Below are positions 36,466-46,509 of a DNA stretch of 64,000 nt, in pieces. The translations under genes and the position numbers were made by a program. The stretch is from Isoetes taiwanensis (lineage: Eukaryota; Streptophyta; Lycopodiopsida; Isoetales; Isoetaceae). The stretch spans positions 14,372,671 to 14,436,670 of the forward strand of contig JAJEKV010000034.1 in assembly GCA_021234155.1 (NCBI GenBank). The letters are read 5' to 3'. The notes below the pieces were generated by a model. The model had not been told where the DNA came from and searched no databases. It saw only the letters and a list, made by a program, of their open reading frames with translations. Within the stretch, counting starts at the first letter, position 1. Every line of letters begins with the position of its first letter.

Positions 36466-37610
36466 CAATGTTGTCAGGTACGTTTAGTACGGTACGGGTA
36501 TTATACGTACTTAATGTAGTAATACCGTATGCATACCTCTCATTTAAAAAGTACTTTAAATACGTTTTTTAGAATTATAAAATACTTATTAAATACGTAA
36601 AATACGTACTTTACGTATAGTACGTTAAGTACTTCGTGTAATTTTTAAAACTATAAATTCTTGTATTGCATTTAAAATAGTTGCAATAACAACTAATATG
36701 AAGAACTTCAAGTTTTAAATAATTGAACCAAAATATATTACTCTAGGAAATTAAGTATTTCTCAAAGCTTTGAAATTGAAATATGTCTATTTAAGAGTTA
36801 TATCTCCTCATAATTCTATTTTTAATTCAACCACAAAATAAAAAAACATATAGAGTTTTACAACAACAATATTTTATAAATGAAATCCACGAATAATCAT
36901 CCTTCTGTATGATGATGATGATTTCCATGAATGCTCTTCTTCCGTAAGCTCATCCTCACTCCCAACCTCTTCTTCTTCAATCATGTCAAGCTCAATCTTC
37001 ATTTGGTAAACCCGCCGCTGAGATTGATCGTGTCACACGTCTACTACGAGTAGAAATTCTTCTTCGTCTTCACCTACCTATTCGGCTTGTAGAAGGTCTT
37101 TGTGATGAAGATGCTACATCTCTTGTCATACTCCTCGTCCTTCCTTTCATGCTCATAGTCTCTTGGATATACGTTTCATAAATCTCTCTATCAATATCAT
37201 TATCATGGCTAGGAGGTGGAAGGTCAGGAGTCTTTGTGACATCTATCTCATTTGGATTCACCTACAAACAATCACGCAATAAATTTATATCTAAAATCGA
37301 TGACCACAAAAATAAGAAGAAGAAAATAAGAAATAAAAAAGACAATACCTGCACAACAAAAGTTAATAATAACATATAATAATATGTTTTCTAATGTATA
37401 ATTTTATCAATTTTATAGGTCTAATGTTATTTGCACTTTTTTTTTGTAAAGTACGTATCATACGTACTTTACATATTAATACGTTAAGTACGGTATTAAT
37501 AAAACAAGAGCTCAATTTGACCTGTCAACTTATAGGTATAATACGTATAGTACTGTGAGGAAGGTACGGGACGTACGTAAACGTAAAATACGTGTACGTA
37601 AACAACACTG
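36466..37610. mobile_element. Non-autonomous hAT element, 1145 bp
   Basis: It is flanked by the 8-bp direct repeat AATGAAAA (36458-36465 and 37611-37618), the target-site length of hAT transposons. The ends are short inverted repeats, CAATGTTGT on the left and, reverse-complemented, CAGTGTTGT on the right, matching hAT termini. Both subterminal regions are full of TACGTA/GTACGT repeats, possible transposase binding sites. A minus-strand reading of 36880-37261 is open in pieces with acidic and Arg/Ser-rich stretches and may be a transposase or captured-gene remnant, but no transposase core is recognisable. Confidence 0.82.
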
Positions 37611-37618
37611 AATGAAAA

Positions 37619-38439
37619 TAGACTCTCCAGGGCCTTTCACAAGGCCCCCAAAAAAATCCATTATTAGTATTTTATAATAGTTATTACTTAAAATCACTAT
37701 AATGAAGTAATATTAATTTGTGGGTTAATATGTTGAATAACTAGGACTAGTTCTTTACCATAGTTCACCATCATGGTTTTTTGTTGTAGTCACTGTATTT
37801 GGTTTAGTAGTGTGTTTTATTTCTATGCTTTAACTATGTGGTCCAATTAGAAATGTAGGCAATGAACCACGAATGATTTTAGCTTTAGTTGTTTGAGTGG
37901 TTTTCTTAGAAAGTTATTTAGATTTCTTTACATAAACCAATGTTGTTTGGTGCAATAAAAAATATCTAAACATTTTATGAATGTGCAATTGGTTTTTCTA
38001 TGATCAAGATAGTGATATATGGATCAAATGAAGGGTGTTTTGACCAATGCAATTGATTTGGTTTTATGAACAAATTAAGACATACTCATTGTGGGAAACA
38101 TTATCATTTATGGACATAAAGTGGTCATTCAATATCAATTTTGATATGGATTAGATTCTACCAGTTTATCCATCAAAATTCTTAATGTTTTTATGTTTTA
38201 TTCTACATGATTCGTGGTTTCCATCCAATTCTTACTGTTCATTAAAGACAGTTCAAAGGCTCAGGGATTTGAACCCTGGTATTTCCGTCTGGCCTAGATA
38301 AGCAACCTATAATTCATTTCCCATCTCCATTTCAAATTCGTACAGATCAATTCACACACTAATCTCATGCTTCAATTCATGCATAACACAGATGATAAGA
38401 TTATAACTATAGCGTACTAATCTATCCAATGCACATGGC
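37619..38439. other. Intergenic; tRNA-like T-arm at 38262-38278
   Basis: Mostly AT-rich. On the minus strand CAGGGTTCAAATCCCTG (38262-38278) is a perfect T-stem and loop with a B-box. No matching D-arm or acceptor stem is found upstream, so this is at best a SINE or tRNA-derived fragment. Confidence 0.35.
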
Positions 38440-39080
38440 AACAAAAGCTTACATTGTCACTAATACATCTTGTAATCTGCAGTGCATCTATCAGCATTGA
38501 AGATGGTAAGTGGGCTAACTCTCCTAGAAACCTGTGTAGCATGTCCATAACTGTCCACATTGGGATCCGAACACATGTTCGAAATTATTCATCAAAATGT
38601 GCATACCAATCGTGAAGTCCATGTTATTGAATACCACAAAATGACATGCTTTCACATTTGCATAGAAATTTGGAAGCTCAATTAACAGCTTCATATGTGT
38701 GGCAAATATCACGTACCTATATGTCCAATGTTCTCAAAAGAGATGTTGAAATGAAATGCTATGATATGTGATACCATCATAGTATACAGTTCTAACGATA
38801 GCAAATACTCGCAATAGCTCCATGCAATGGCCACTCCATCGGACAATGAGGTAGATCTCCTGTTGTTAGTTGTTAACTTTAAATAAGAACACATCTCAAA
38901 TTTGTCCACATACCTTGCACTAAAAATAAAAGTTCTCTGTCATAAACTGCAACGGTTCATCATCATATGTTGTAGTACACTTCACAGCTTCTTTCCTACC
39001 ATGCTCGAATTAAATTCAAGATTATCTCCAGTGCCAATCCCTATGAAAAGGCTGTGTAATATCCTGCCTGCAATCACCAA
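38430..39080 (-). pseudogene. MSH4: MSH4 (meiotic MutS homologue) relic
   Basis: Fragments of the C-terminal ATPase part of the meiotic crossover protein MSH4, on the minus strand in the right order: FIGIGTGDNLEFNSSM (about 39050, the FTRIGTGDNLESNSS region), a separate FMTENF, SDGVAIAWSYCEYLLSLELY (about 38800-38860, with the Walker-B and signature region before it lost), IFATHMKLLIELPNFYANVK followed by ACHF (about 38640-38705), and near 38440-38510 LPSSMLIDALQITRCIS. The pieces are in different frames and separated by stops, but AG/GT-like borders remain, so it is an unprocessed decayed copy rather than a retrocopy. The N-terminal two thirds of the gene are not seen. Confidence 0.75.
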
Positions 39081-40775
39081 CAAAATAATGGTCACCTATT
39101 AAAAGGGATACTTCCATAAAAACATCACCTTTTTAAATCATTTTCTTATTCCAAGCTGCATCCAAGTATTTTGATGCGAAGTAGAAAATCAGTGCCAAAA
39201 TAGGGCTGGATCAATAGTAAAATATGTAACATGCAATGGAGGTATGTCAGAATCAAATTTCTTGACCGCCAGGCCCAACAAAGGATATAAATAATCCATG
39301 AAACTGAATGTCGTAACATATATTCTGGTTATAAAATAGCATTTCAGGCATAACAAATGGCAATATATGCATGCTAGAACATAGCCAGAATAAGATCTAT
39401 ACATACATTCTTGGCAGGGATACTAAAGGGATCTTTGTAAAAAAACCTACAGAGAAGACCAAGAAGAGCATAGAATAAGAAGCGAAATTAAAGACTGAGA
39501 ATTTGAGCGTAATACCTAGGCAACAGAGCTCTCTGATAAATTCCCAAGATTCAAGAAATTCCATGGTTATGGCGGGCGGCATGCAGCAGATCCGACTCCT
39601 CCAACACTCTGCAAAAACTCTAAACCATTAGCTGCTTTGCCGCCTTTCAGGCGAAGCTCTAGGGTTTGAACCTTACGGGTCCTTATGTTTTTTGTTGAGT
39701 TTGAACTATAATGAAAAATAAAAAATGTCCTCAGCCCTTGGATCTTAACCAATGGCTCCATACATAGGAGTGGCGTACATGTGGCAGGGCCCTCACCCCC
39801 AAATTTCTTACAAGTGCAACATAAACACAAAAAGAGCCTCCAAATCCTATCTATGAGCATTCACAAACACAATGCACTGACACCTCAAACTAGAAAATCT
39901 GTCACAACCCAACGAATAAAAAACTGCAGCAAGCTTAAGATCAGCGCCCCAAACTTAGGGTTCAATCCGGATGCAATCCATCTCTTTCTGGGGCGGCCTT
40001 CTTCATCAGCACACCCAAAGACCCCTGAATGCCTAGCTAGTCTACAAAGAAACATCTCTAAAAATTGACTACATCTTTGGAAATTAACTATCAATTACTT
40101 GACGAAGCAACCACTGATGAAGCCGGCTCTGCCATCACCGCTACCCAGAATTGCAAATGGATTGGGGAAATTAGGCCAAAGAAGGCAATCCATGTGAGGC
40201 TTTCGCAAAATTGGACTCCCTTATGAGGTTTCATTCGCCCAACCATCATAGTGTCCAAATCTAAAGGGGCCATCTCGCATTCCTTTTAGTCATTATGCTA
40301 CCTTTGTAAAATCTGCATTCTATCTGGTTCTACCAATAATACTACCTAATAAGGAACCATCATATGCCACATTTACATGTTCTTTCAAAAAAATTACAAT
40401 GGAAACTCAAGGGGTTCAAGTCCCTAAATGTATTTAATATACAATGTTTCTTTGCATCGTGCATGTAGCTAACACATTGCAACATCAAATTCTTGCAAGT
40501 GAAAGCTCAAATGAAAAACTAGATCAATTCTTGATGTTCACTACAACTATGAAAATCACTAGAGGAGGAGATTTCACACACATTGCAGGTTATAACATGT
40601 GTTGTAGCCTGTATTTTGCAAACATCTGAAACAACAAGGTTATTAGACATAAGTTTCATTCAACCACGTAAGATATATTTTCAAGACCAATCATCAATGA
40701 TGGGCATCATCACTAGTAGTGCAACCAAACACTATGTGCCAACCAACCGTGATTTAGATGGTCACCATGTCAAGT
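39081..40775. other. No recognised gene
   Basis: Minus-strand frames at 39189-39404 and 39397-39582 look exon-like in part (for example MEFLESWEFIRELCCL ending at AG/GTATTAC) but I cannot assign them; they could be further relics linked to the MSH4 pseudogene or another gene. The rest is AT-rich. Confidence 0.3.
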
Positions 40776-42403
40776 TTAAACCATGTCACACGGGTGCATA
40801 TTCACACGGGGGGTTACTCCGGGCAACGAGAGCTGTCGGATGGGTATATTTGCCCTTTATTCCAAGATCTGGACCGTATATAGCGATCCTCATTTGTGGG
40901 GTATGCATGTACAAGTTTTTGTATACTGTATATTAAGGTTTGCAAAATACTATAAGGTTTTAAAGAATGTACTTAATGGTGTTAATTTTGTACATGTATT
41001 ATATTATAAAGTTTTAGCGTATGTCATGAATCAAACCCTAATTTGGATGGTCGAGGTCATCTGCTTGCATCCGAAGGTCGAGATTTATCGCACAACTTCT
41101 TACCATCGTGATTGGCCATGCTCTGATCTCTTAAGAGGAAAGAGAAAAGGAAAAAAGAGGAGAAAAGGGCAAAGTGAAAGGCAAAAAGGCATGGGTAAAA
41201 GGGAAAGAAGGAAAAGGGAAAAGGAAAGGGAAAAGAGGAAAGGAAAAAGGAAGAGAGAAAAGGAAGGAAAAAAGGACACCAAGAAAAGGAGAAGAGGGAA
41301 AGTGTGAGGATAGGCATAAAAGGGAAGAGAAAAAGGGGAAGAGAAAAAGGGTAGAGAGAAGGAAAGGGAAAAGAAAGAGGGAGGATTGGGGAGCGAAAAG
41401 GGGCACTGGGAAAGGGGAAGAGGAAAACGGTGGAGAAAAGAGAAAAGGGGAAGGGAAAAAGGACACGAAAAAAGGGGAAAAGAAAAAAGGGAGGGGAGAA
41501 GGAAAAGGCAAGAAAAAAGAGAAGTGGGAACGTACGAGGAAAGGGAAAAGGGAAGATATGGAAAAAAGGAAAGGGAAAAAATAAAGAAGGAGGAAAAGGA
41601 AGGAAAAAAGACATGAAAATAACGAGAAGGAAAAAAAGGGCACTGGAAAAAGAAGAAAGAAAAAAAAGGTGGAAAAAAGGATGTTGGAAAAGGAAAAGGA
41701 AAGAGGAAAAGGGAGGGGGAGAGGGACAGGAACAGAGAAAGGGGTGGGAAAGGAGGAAGGGGAATGGAAAAAGGCCATCGGAAAGGGAAAGGGAAAAGTT
41801 AGGAAAGGGAAAGGGGAAAATGAAGCGAAGCAAATGCGAGGGGAGGAGAGGAGAGGGGAGGGGAGAAAAGGAAAAAAAAGGTAAAAGGAAAAGGGGTAGG
41901 GAATGACGGAAAAATAAGGGTAAAATAGGAAGGGGGGAGGGGGGTGACAAAAAGGAAGAGCAAATAGAAATAAGGAAAAAGGGAAAAGCAGAGAATGAAA
42001 AAGGAAGAAAAAAAGAAAGAGCAAATAAAAGTGGGAGAAAAGGGAATGCGAATTTAGAAAATTAAAAATAGTGAATGGGAAAATAAAAAAGGGAAAAATG
42101 AGATGGTAGAACTGGAATAGTGGAAAAAGAAAAAAGGTAAATGGAAAAGGAAAAGTAGAAAATAAAAGCATGGAAATGCAAAAGAAAAAGGAAAAAGGGA
42201 AGGGGAAGTGGAAATGTGGTCAAATGCTCTATGATTTTAAGAATGTGTATTCAATTAACAATTTGCTTCGGTGTATCATTTACAGTTGCTAGCTATGCCC
42301 AGCAACGCTGGGCTCCATTTCTAGTTGTAAATATATTTTTAGAGCTCTCGCTGCCCTACGTAACCCCCCGTGTGAATATGCACCCAAACCAAAGGGGGTT
42401 TAA
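40776..42403. mobile_element. Inverted-repeat element around a purine tract
   Basis: A perfect 26-bp inverted repeat, starting GGGTGCATATTCACACGGGG on the left (40792-40817) and its complement on the right (42360-42385), brackets 1.54 kb. Similarity continues inward (GGGCAACGAGAGCT versus GGGCAGCGAGAGCT) and outward to TTAAACC on both sides. The interior is the purine tract. No transposase is encoded and no target duplication is clear, so the superfamily is unknown; it may be a MITE-like element. Confidence 0.6.
41110..42210. repeat. 1.1-kb purine tract
   Basis: More than a kilobase of nearly pure A and G on the plus strand (AAAAGG, GGGAAAAG, GAAGAAA units). Such mirror-symmetric homopurine DNA can form triplex (H-DNA). 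Long open frames on both strands (Lys/Glu/Gly/Arg or Phe/Pro/Ser/Leu) arise from composition and are not genes. Confidence 0.92.
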
Positions 42404-44470
42404 GGGGATTTTAATTAATATGTGTTAAATGCAATGGTTTGTGTTAATAATGTTAATGGTAGTTGTGTGTTGGATTGTTATATTAAAAAATTTTTTGGGC
42501 CCTTCGGGCCCTAACTAACGCAAACATAGGTAAATGTTATGGGCCTAAATATTAATTACTAAAAAGCACAATAACATCAAGACTGAATGTGATACATTAA
42601 CGTGATCATATCGCGTCACTTATAATTGTCACTCGAGTACAAACATGTTAGGAAATGATTATCTAGTTCCAAAGTATTAGGAAGACTATCACGATGATTA
42701 GATTTAGTGGGATTCTGGAGTGTCATCCTCCTTAAATGCCATTGTGAGGGATTTAGAACATGTTTGCAAGACAAAAGGAATTATAAATCATAAACAATTG
42801 AGAGAAGTCTTGAAGAAGAAATACAAATATGATGCAACACATATAATAATGCAAGATGACTGTAACGTTCCTAACCGACATGCCCTTAACCAACTGGGCT
42901 AGACGTTTATGAGTAGTCGCTACCCATTTATGCCGGTGTCTCAGGAACGCCCCACAGGCACATTCAAGGTTCGAATACTCGAGCGGTCTACCATGGGCCC
43001 GTTACAGTCTCTCCCACTAGAACTATGCTCGTCCTCGAGCAAAACATGCTCGGGTCTGCAGTGAACGGATTAAATGCTCCTGCATCGTCATTTGCAACCC
43101 TAAAACAAATGTTTCATTCTGAAAGCCATGTTTCTGTTTTGCTACTCTACTGCAACGAGCTTTGTAAATGCCGAGTTCCAGAGTTCCAGAGTTACACCAT
43201 TGATCTGCTTCCTTCAAACATCACCTGCGCATTTTGGGTCTTTACTGGCTCAATGAAATCATGGAATAACCTGTACTAAGCCTACATGCACATCTGCACA
43301 AAAAAACAGGGCCCCAACTCCGACCAGCAAGGCAAAACATGCTCGGGTCTGCAGTGAACGGATTAAATGTACAGACTTTTGCAGGGCTGAACAAGTTAGG
43401 GATGTCGTTGGCAGCTTGCTTTCAATATTCCTGCTGACCTCGTTGCCAAGCTCCAGGCCAATTTCACCACTTAAAATTTGCTCACATGTAAATAAGAATA
43501 TCAACACACTGTTGCCTTGAAACCCACCAGACCATGCCATGGAAACTTTGAATATGTAGCACAAATCTGGTCGCATCATCCTCTGCCACTCCAAATCTGT
43601 TTCCACTCTGATCACAAGAACATTAATTTTTTGCAAGAATGCCCTAAAATGCTATCCACGAGGCTTGCATGTTCAGCCCCCTAAAATAAAAAGAGGGCTT
43701 TTGTTGTGAGCCCTTGGATGTTGGACCATTGAAAAAAAAAAAGCTAAATCAACGACTAAGAAATGGTGCACTCTAGATGTACGCATTAGTACATCCATTC
43801 GAATACGCCATGAAATCTTAGGAAACCCTTTGTGAAAAGCGTACAAAAATACAAAAAAAAAACCCCGTTATTATGCTACATATTGGTTCTAACAAGCCAT
43901 TACTAGTTTTAATAAAGCATTATGTCAATATGTCGTCCTCATAAAACAATAGTTCCGGTACCATGGGATGGGTGACAATGTTGGAAAACCAAGTTGGAGG
44001 GTGAAATAGTGGTAAATCTTAAAAGGGTATAATTCTTGCATAATATAAATTAGTCGGAAGCATTATACAAAAATGAAAAAAATGTAAAGAACTCCATGGA
44101 TTTTGACTGGCAAACTACCCTTCTATATTTCAGGAGGTACAATGCTCTAAATTAATAAGTTCCAATTGGCTATATGGTGCAAAGGAATGCCATGGACTTG
44201 GGAAAGTGGAATGGGTGTGGAAAATAAAGGGAGGGTGCCCAAATCAAGGCTCGAAGATCAATGTACTTGGTCTCGAGAGCTAAATGGTCTCATAAACCAC
44301 AATTAGATTTAATATATCGCTACAACATTGATAACCAACATTAATAACCAATATAAGTTTCAAAAAACTACTCTGGCATTTGGTTTTCTTTTACCAAATT
44401 AATTCATGCATAGAAAACCACATTTGTTGTGGTTTTTGCATGATAAGATATTAGTTAAATATAGTAGTTC
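42404..44470. other. Repeat-derived, gene-free stretch
   Basis: At 42858-42905, on the minus strand, TAGCCCAGTTGG with flanking bases fits a tRNA A-box; no B-box follows on that strand, so it may be a truncated SINE head. A perfect 38-bp direct repeat starting GCAAAACATGCTCGGGTCTG lies at 43039-43076 and 43332-43369. No gene is recognised; a minus-strand frame at 43259-43636 has no known domain. Confidence 0.45.
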
Positions 44471-44479
44471 ATTTTTGGG

Positions 44480-44585
44480 CTCCTTGTGTTTCTCGACTCG
44501 CGAGTCGAGAAAGGCATTGCTTGTCCCATTGATGAGACTATTTGTATGCTTCTTTGTGTGTTTGGATGCAGCTATATGAATTGAA
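44480..44585 (+). repeat. Isolated palindrome unit
   Basis: TTTCTCGACTCGCGAGTCGA at about 44490, followed by AAAGGCATTGCTTGT, GATGAGACTATTTGTATGC and TTTGGATGCAGC. This is the same unit as at 36.2-36.46 kb, displaced 8 kb by the intervening insertions. Confidence 0.8.
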
Positions 44586-44679
44586 TGTTGTCCAACCTAT
44601 TCTGAATTCTGCATCCTTTTCTTAGTTACTCATGATAATGGCACCGTAATTGTTAATGATTGATTCTCTTTGTTCTAGG

Positions 44680-45100
44680 TGGCTCTGGTACAGATCCCGC
44701 TCAGTCTACACTCTTACTAGGACTTTGGGATAAGCTTGCTCGTGATTGCAGATGCTATGGGACCTCAAAGGATGAGGAAGAGAGGAAGAACATTTCGCAA
44801 GTCCATAAAGCTCAAAGTATCTTGCAAGTATTGCATGACATCCACGGAGGTTAGGGAACGAGCATATTTAACCTAGCGATTGATGAAAAGATGCGAGAGG
44901 AGGGTGGAGAAATAGGTTGGACAAGTCAGCGGGTGGCTCACGAGGCACTTCCTCGTGAGGCATTTCACGTTCTTCAGGTTGCCCCCAAAGCTTATAGATG
45001 GCAAGAAGAAGCCCTGCATGTTCTTCCTGTAAGGTGGACCACCTACCGTGATGTGACTGTAATGACAGCAAGACCACCATGGTCTCTGCGTCCGTTGTAA
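44680..45100 (+). pseudogene. Possible last exon of the palindrome locus (segment F)
   Basis: After a good acceptor (CTCTTTGTTCTAG) a frame reads GSGTDPAQSTLLLGLWDKLA, EERKNISQVHKAQSILQVLH, then a TAG at 44852, then in the same frame EEGGEIGWTSQRVAHEALPR and PKAYRWQEEALHVLPVRWTT, ending at 45100. A shared frame on both sides of a single stop suggests a recently broken exon. No family is recognised. Its link to segments A-E is inferred from the shared palindrome units and strand. Confidence 0.4.
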
Positions 45101-45329
45101 AATACGTTGTAACAATTTAATTTATTGATAAAAATTCTTTTTCAACTACAACTTTGGTTTCAATGTGTAATGAAATTCCTTTGTTTGAGTTGTATTCTTG
45201 TTGTTCTTGACATGCGATCCGAGAAAAACGAGGGGAAAGATATAGTATACTTGGACCCAACCTAATACAGGAAACTCAAATTCTGGATAGTTATATATGC
45301 CGAATAACTTTCCCTCGTCCTTTTCGTGT

Positions 45330-46320
45330 AAAATAACAGGGTTCCAAAAAAAAGTGGGAATGGCATGTGACTCACTTTAATTAAATGTGACTTTAACTCA
45401 GAAAATAACATGTCATGGGCATTAATAAGCCATCTATATTCACTTTTGTGTGCTTTGTAGGTAGCCATTAAATATGACAGATTCTTCTGTATTCCTGCGG
45501 CATCACCCAAAAATGCTTGAATATCCTTAATACATTTCAGTTTTATATCCTCAGCAGATTCCATGCATTTTTCAAAATCATTACTATCCAACCTGGTTAT
45601 GGCCATATCCTGGATATGTTTCTGGCATATGAAGGCAGCATTATTAGTTGCTTTGTCTAGACCTGCAATATATAGGTTATTGTTTAACCATTCAATGTTT
45701 TTTCTAACCTCAAGATCATTCCATAAATATCTTTTTGGTGTCATCTTGTTTTTGAATTCCACAATATCCATCTGGGTATATTGCATGACATTAGTAATGT
45801 TCTTGATATCATTATCCATGAGATCTAAAAGTCCAAATTTATGAATTGCAAAAAATTGTTTGCAGGCAAGAGCAAATTCAGTCATAAATTGTTCAACACA
45901 GAAGGAATGGTCAGGGATATGGTTAAATCCATTAGCAAATTCTTTCTTAAGTTTTGAGCAGTGAATAATGTCCATATCAATGGTTCTAACATGAGCAATC
46001 TTGGGATCAATGAATCTCTTAAGGTTTGGGTTTTTACAGGCACATTTGACCCTGCTACCATCAGGAAAAATAGCAAAGGGTTTGTACACTTTATCTTTCA
46101 ATTGATCAGTGTATAGTCTTATCCAGTAATTCAATGCCCCTTTCTTGCAAACATTCTTCTAACCCAATATAAAATACTCTTTTGATGTTAAACTTTTCCA
46201 ACGCCTTGTTAAAAAATGTGAAATGTATTATATATTTTCTGTCATCTGTTTTATGACATAACAGGTGTAATTTTCTGTTTATATACCTAATAGTAGTTCT
46301 GGTCCATTTATCAATGACCT
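45330..46320 (-). pseudogene. Penelope-like element RT fragment
   Basis: A largely open minus-strand stretch. From the upstream end, WTRTTIRYINRKLHLLCHKT and FNIKRVFYIGLEECLQERGI (in other frames, at the start), then IAHVRTIDMDIIHCSKLKKE, LDKATNNAAFICQKHI and LSYLMATYKAHKSEYRWLIN. The DKATNN..FICxKxY-type motif and the YLxxxYKxHKxxYRxLxxA motif are those of Penelope-like reverse transcriptases (LPxxYWLPKLHKxPYxxRFI). The catalytic YxDD part and the GIY-YIG endonuclease are absent, so it is a 3'-truncated relic with at least one frameshift. Confidence 0.55.
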
Positions 46321-46367
46321 ACAGAAATAGCAAGTTGTATAAAAGTACTTTATATACTATTTCGGGC

Positions 46368-46402
46368 TCGTTGGAAAGCTTATGCCTGGATCTTTCCAAC
46401 GA
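46368..46402. other. 11-bp perfect hairpin
   Basis: TCGTTGGAAAG (46368-46378), a 13-base loop, then CTTTCCAACGA (46392-46402). It lies between the Penelope-like fragment and the LINE. It could be a structural end of either, or a separate small element. Confidence 0.6.
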
Positions 46403-46509
46403 CATATGATTCGGACCATTTGCATCCTTATACATTTCAGCTTTTTGGACTTTTTGATTTCGGGACTGATTACTATTATAGATCAGCCCATTTTGGCCCT
46501 CTGGAAGTA

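Noticed and set aside
38262-38278. tRNA gene
   Set aside because: A perfect T-arm is present on the minus strand but no D-arm, anticodon arm or acceptor stem pairs with it.
41057-42171. Long open frames of 297-346 codons on the minus strand and shorter ones on the plus strand
   Set aside because: They lie wholly in the purine tract and encode only Phe/Pro/Ser/Leu or Lys/Glu/Gly/Arg. Openness follows from composition.
36140-46400. Hammerhead ribozyme linked to the Penelope-like fragment
   Set aside because: No CTGATGA core was found; TTGATGAGAC and AATGATGAGAC near the palindrome units lack the required first base and the GAAA partner at proper spacing.
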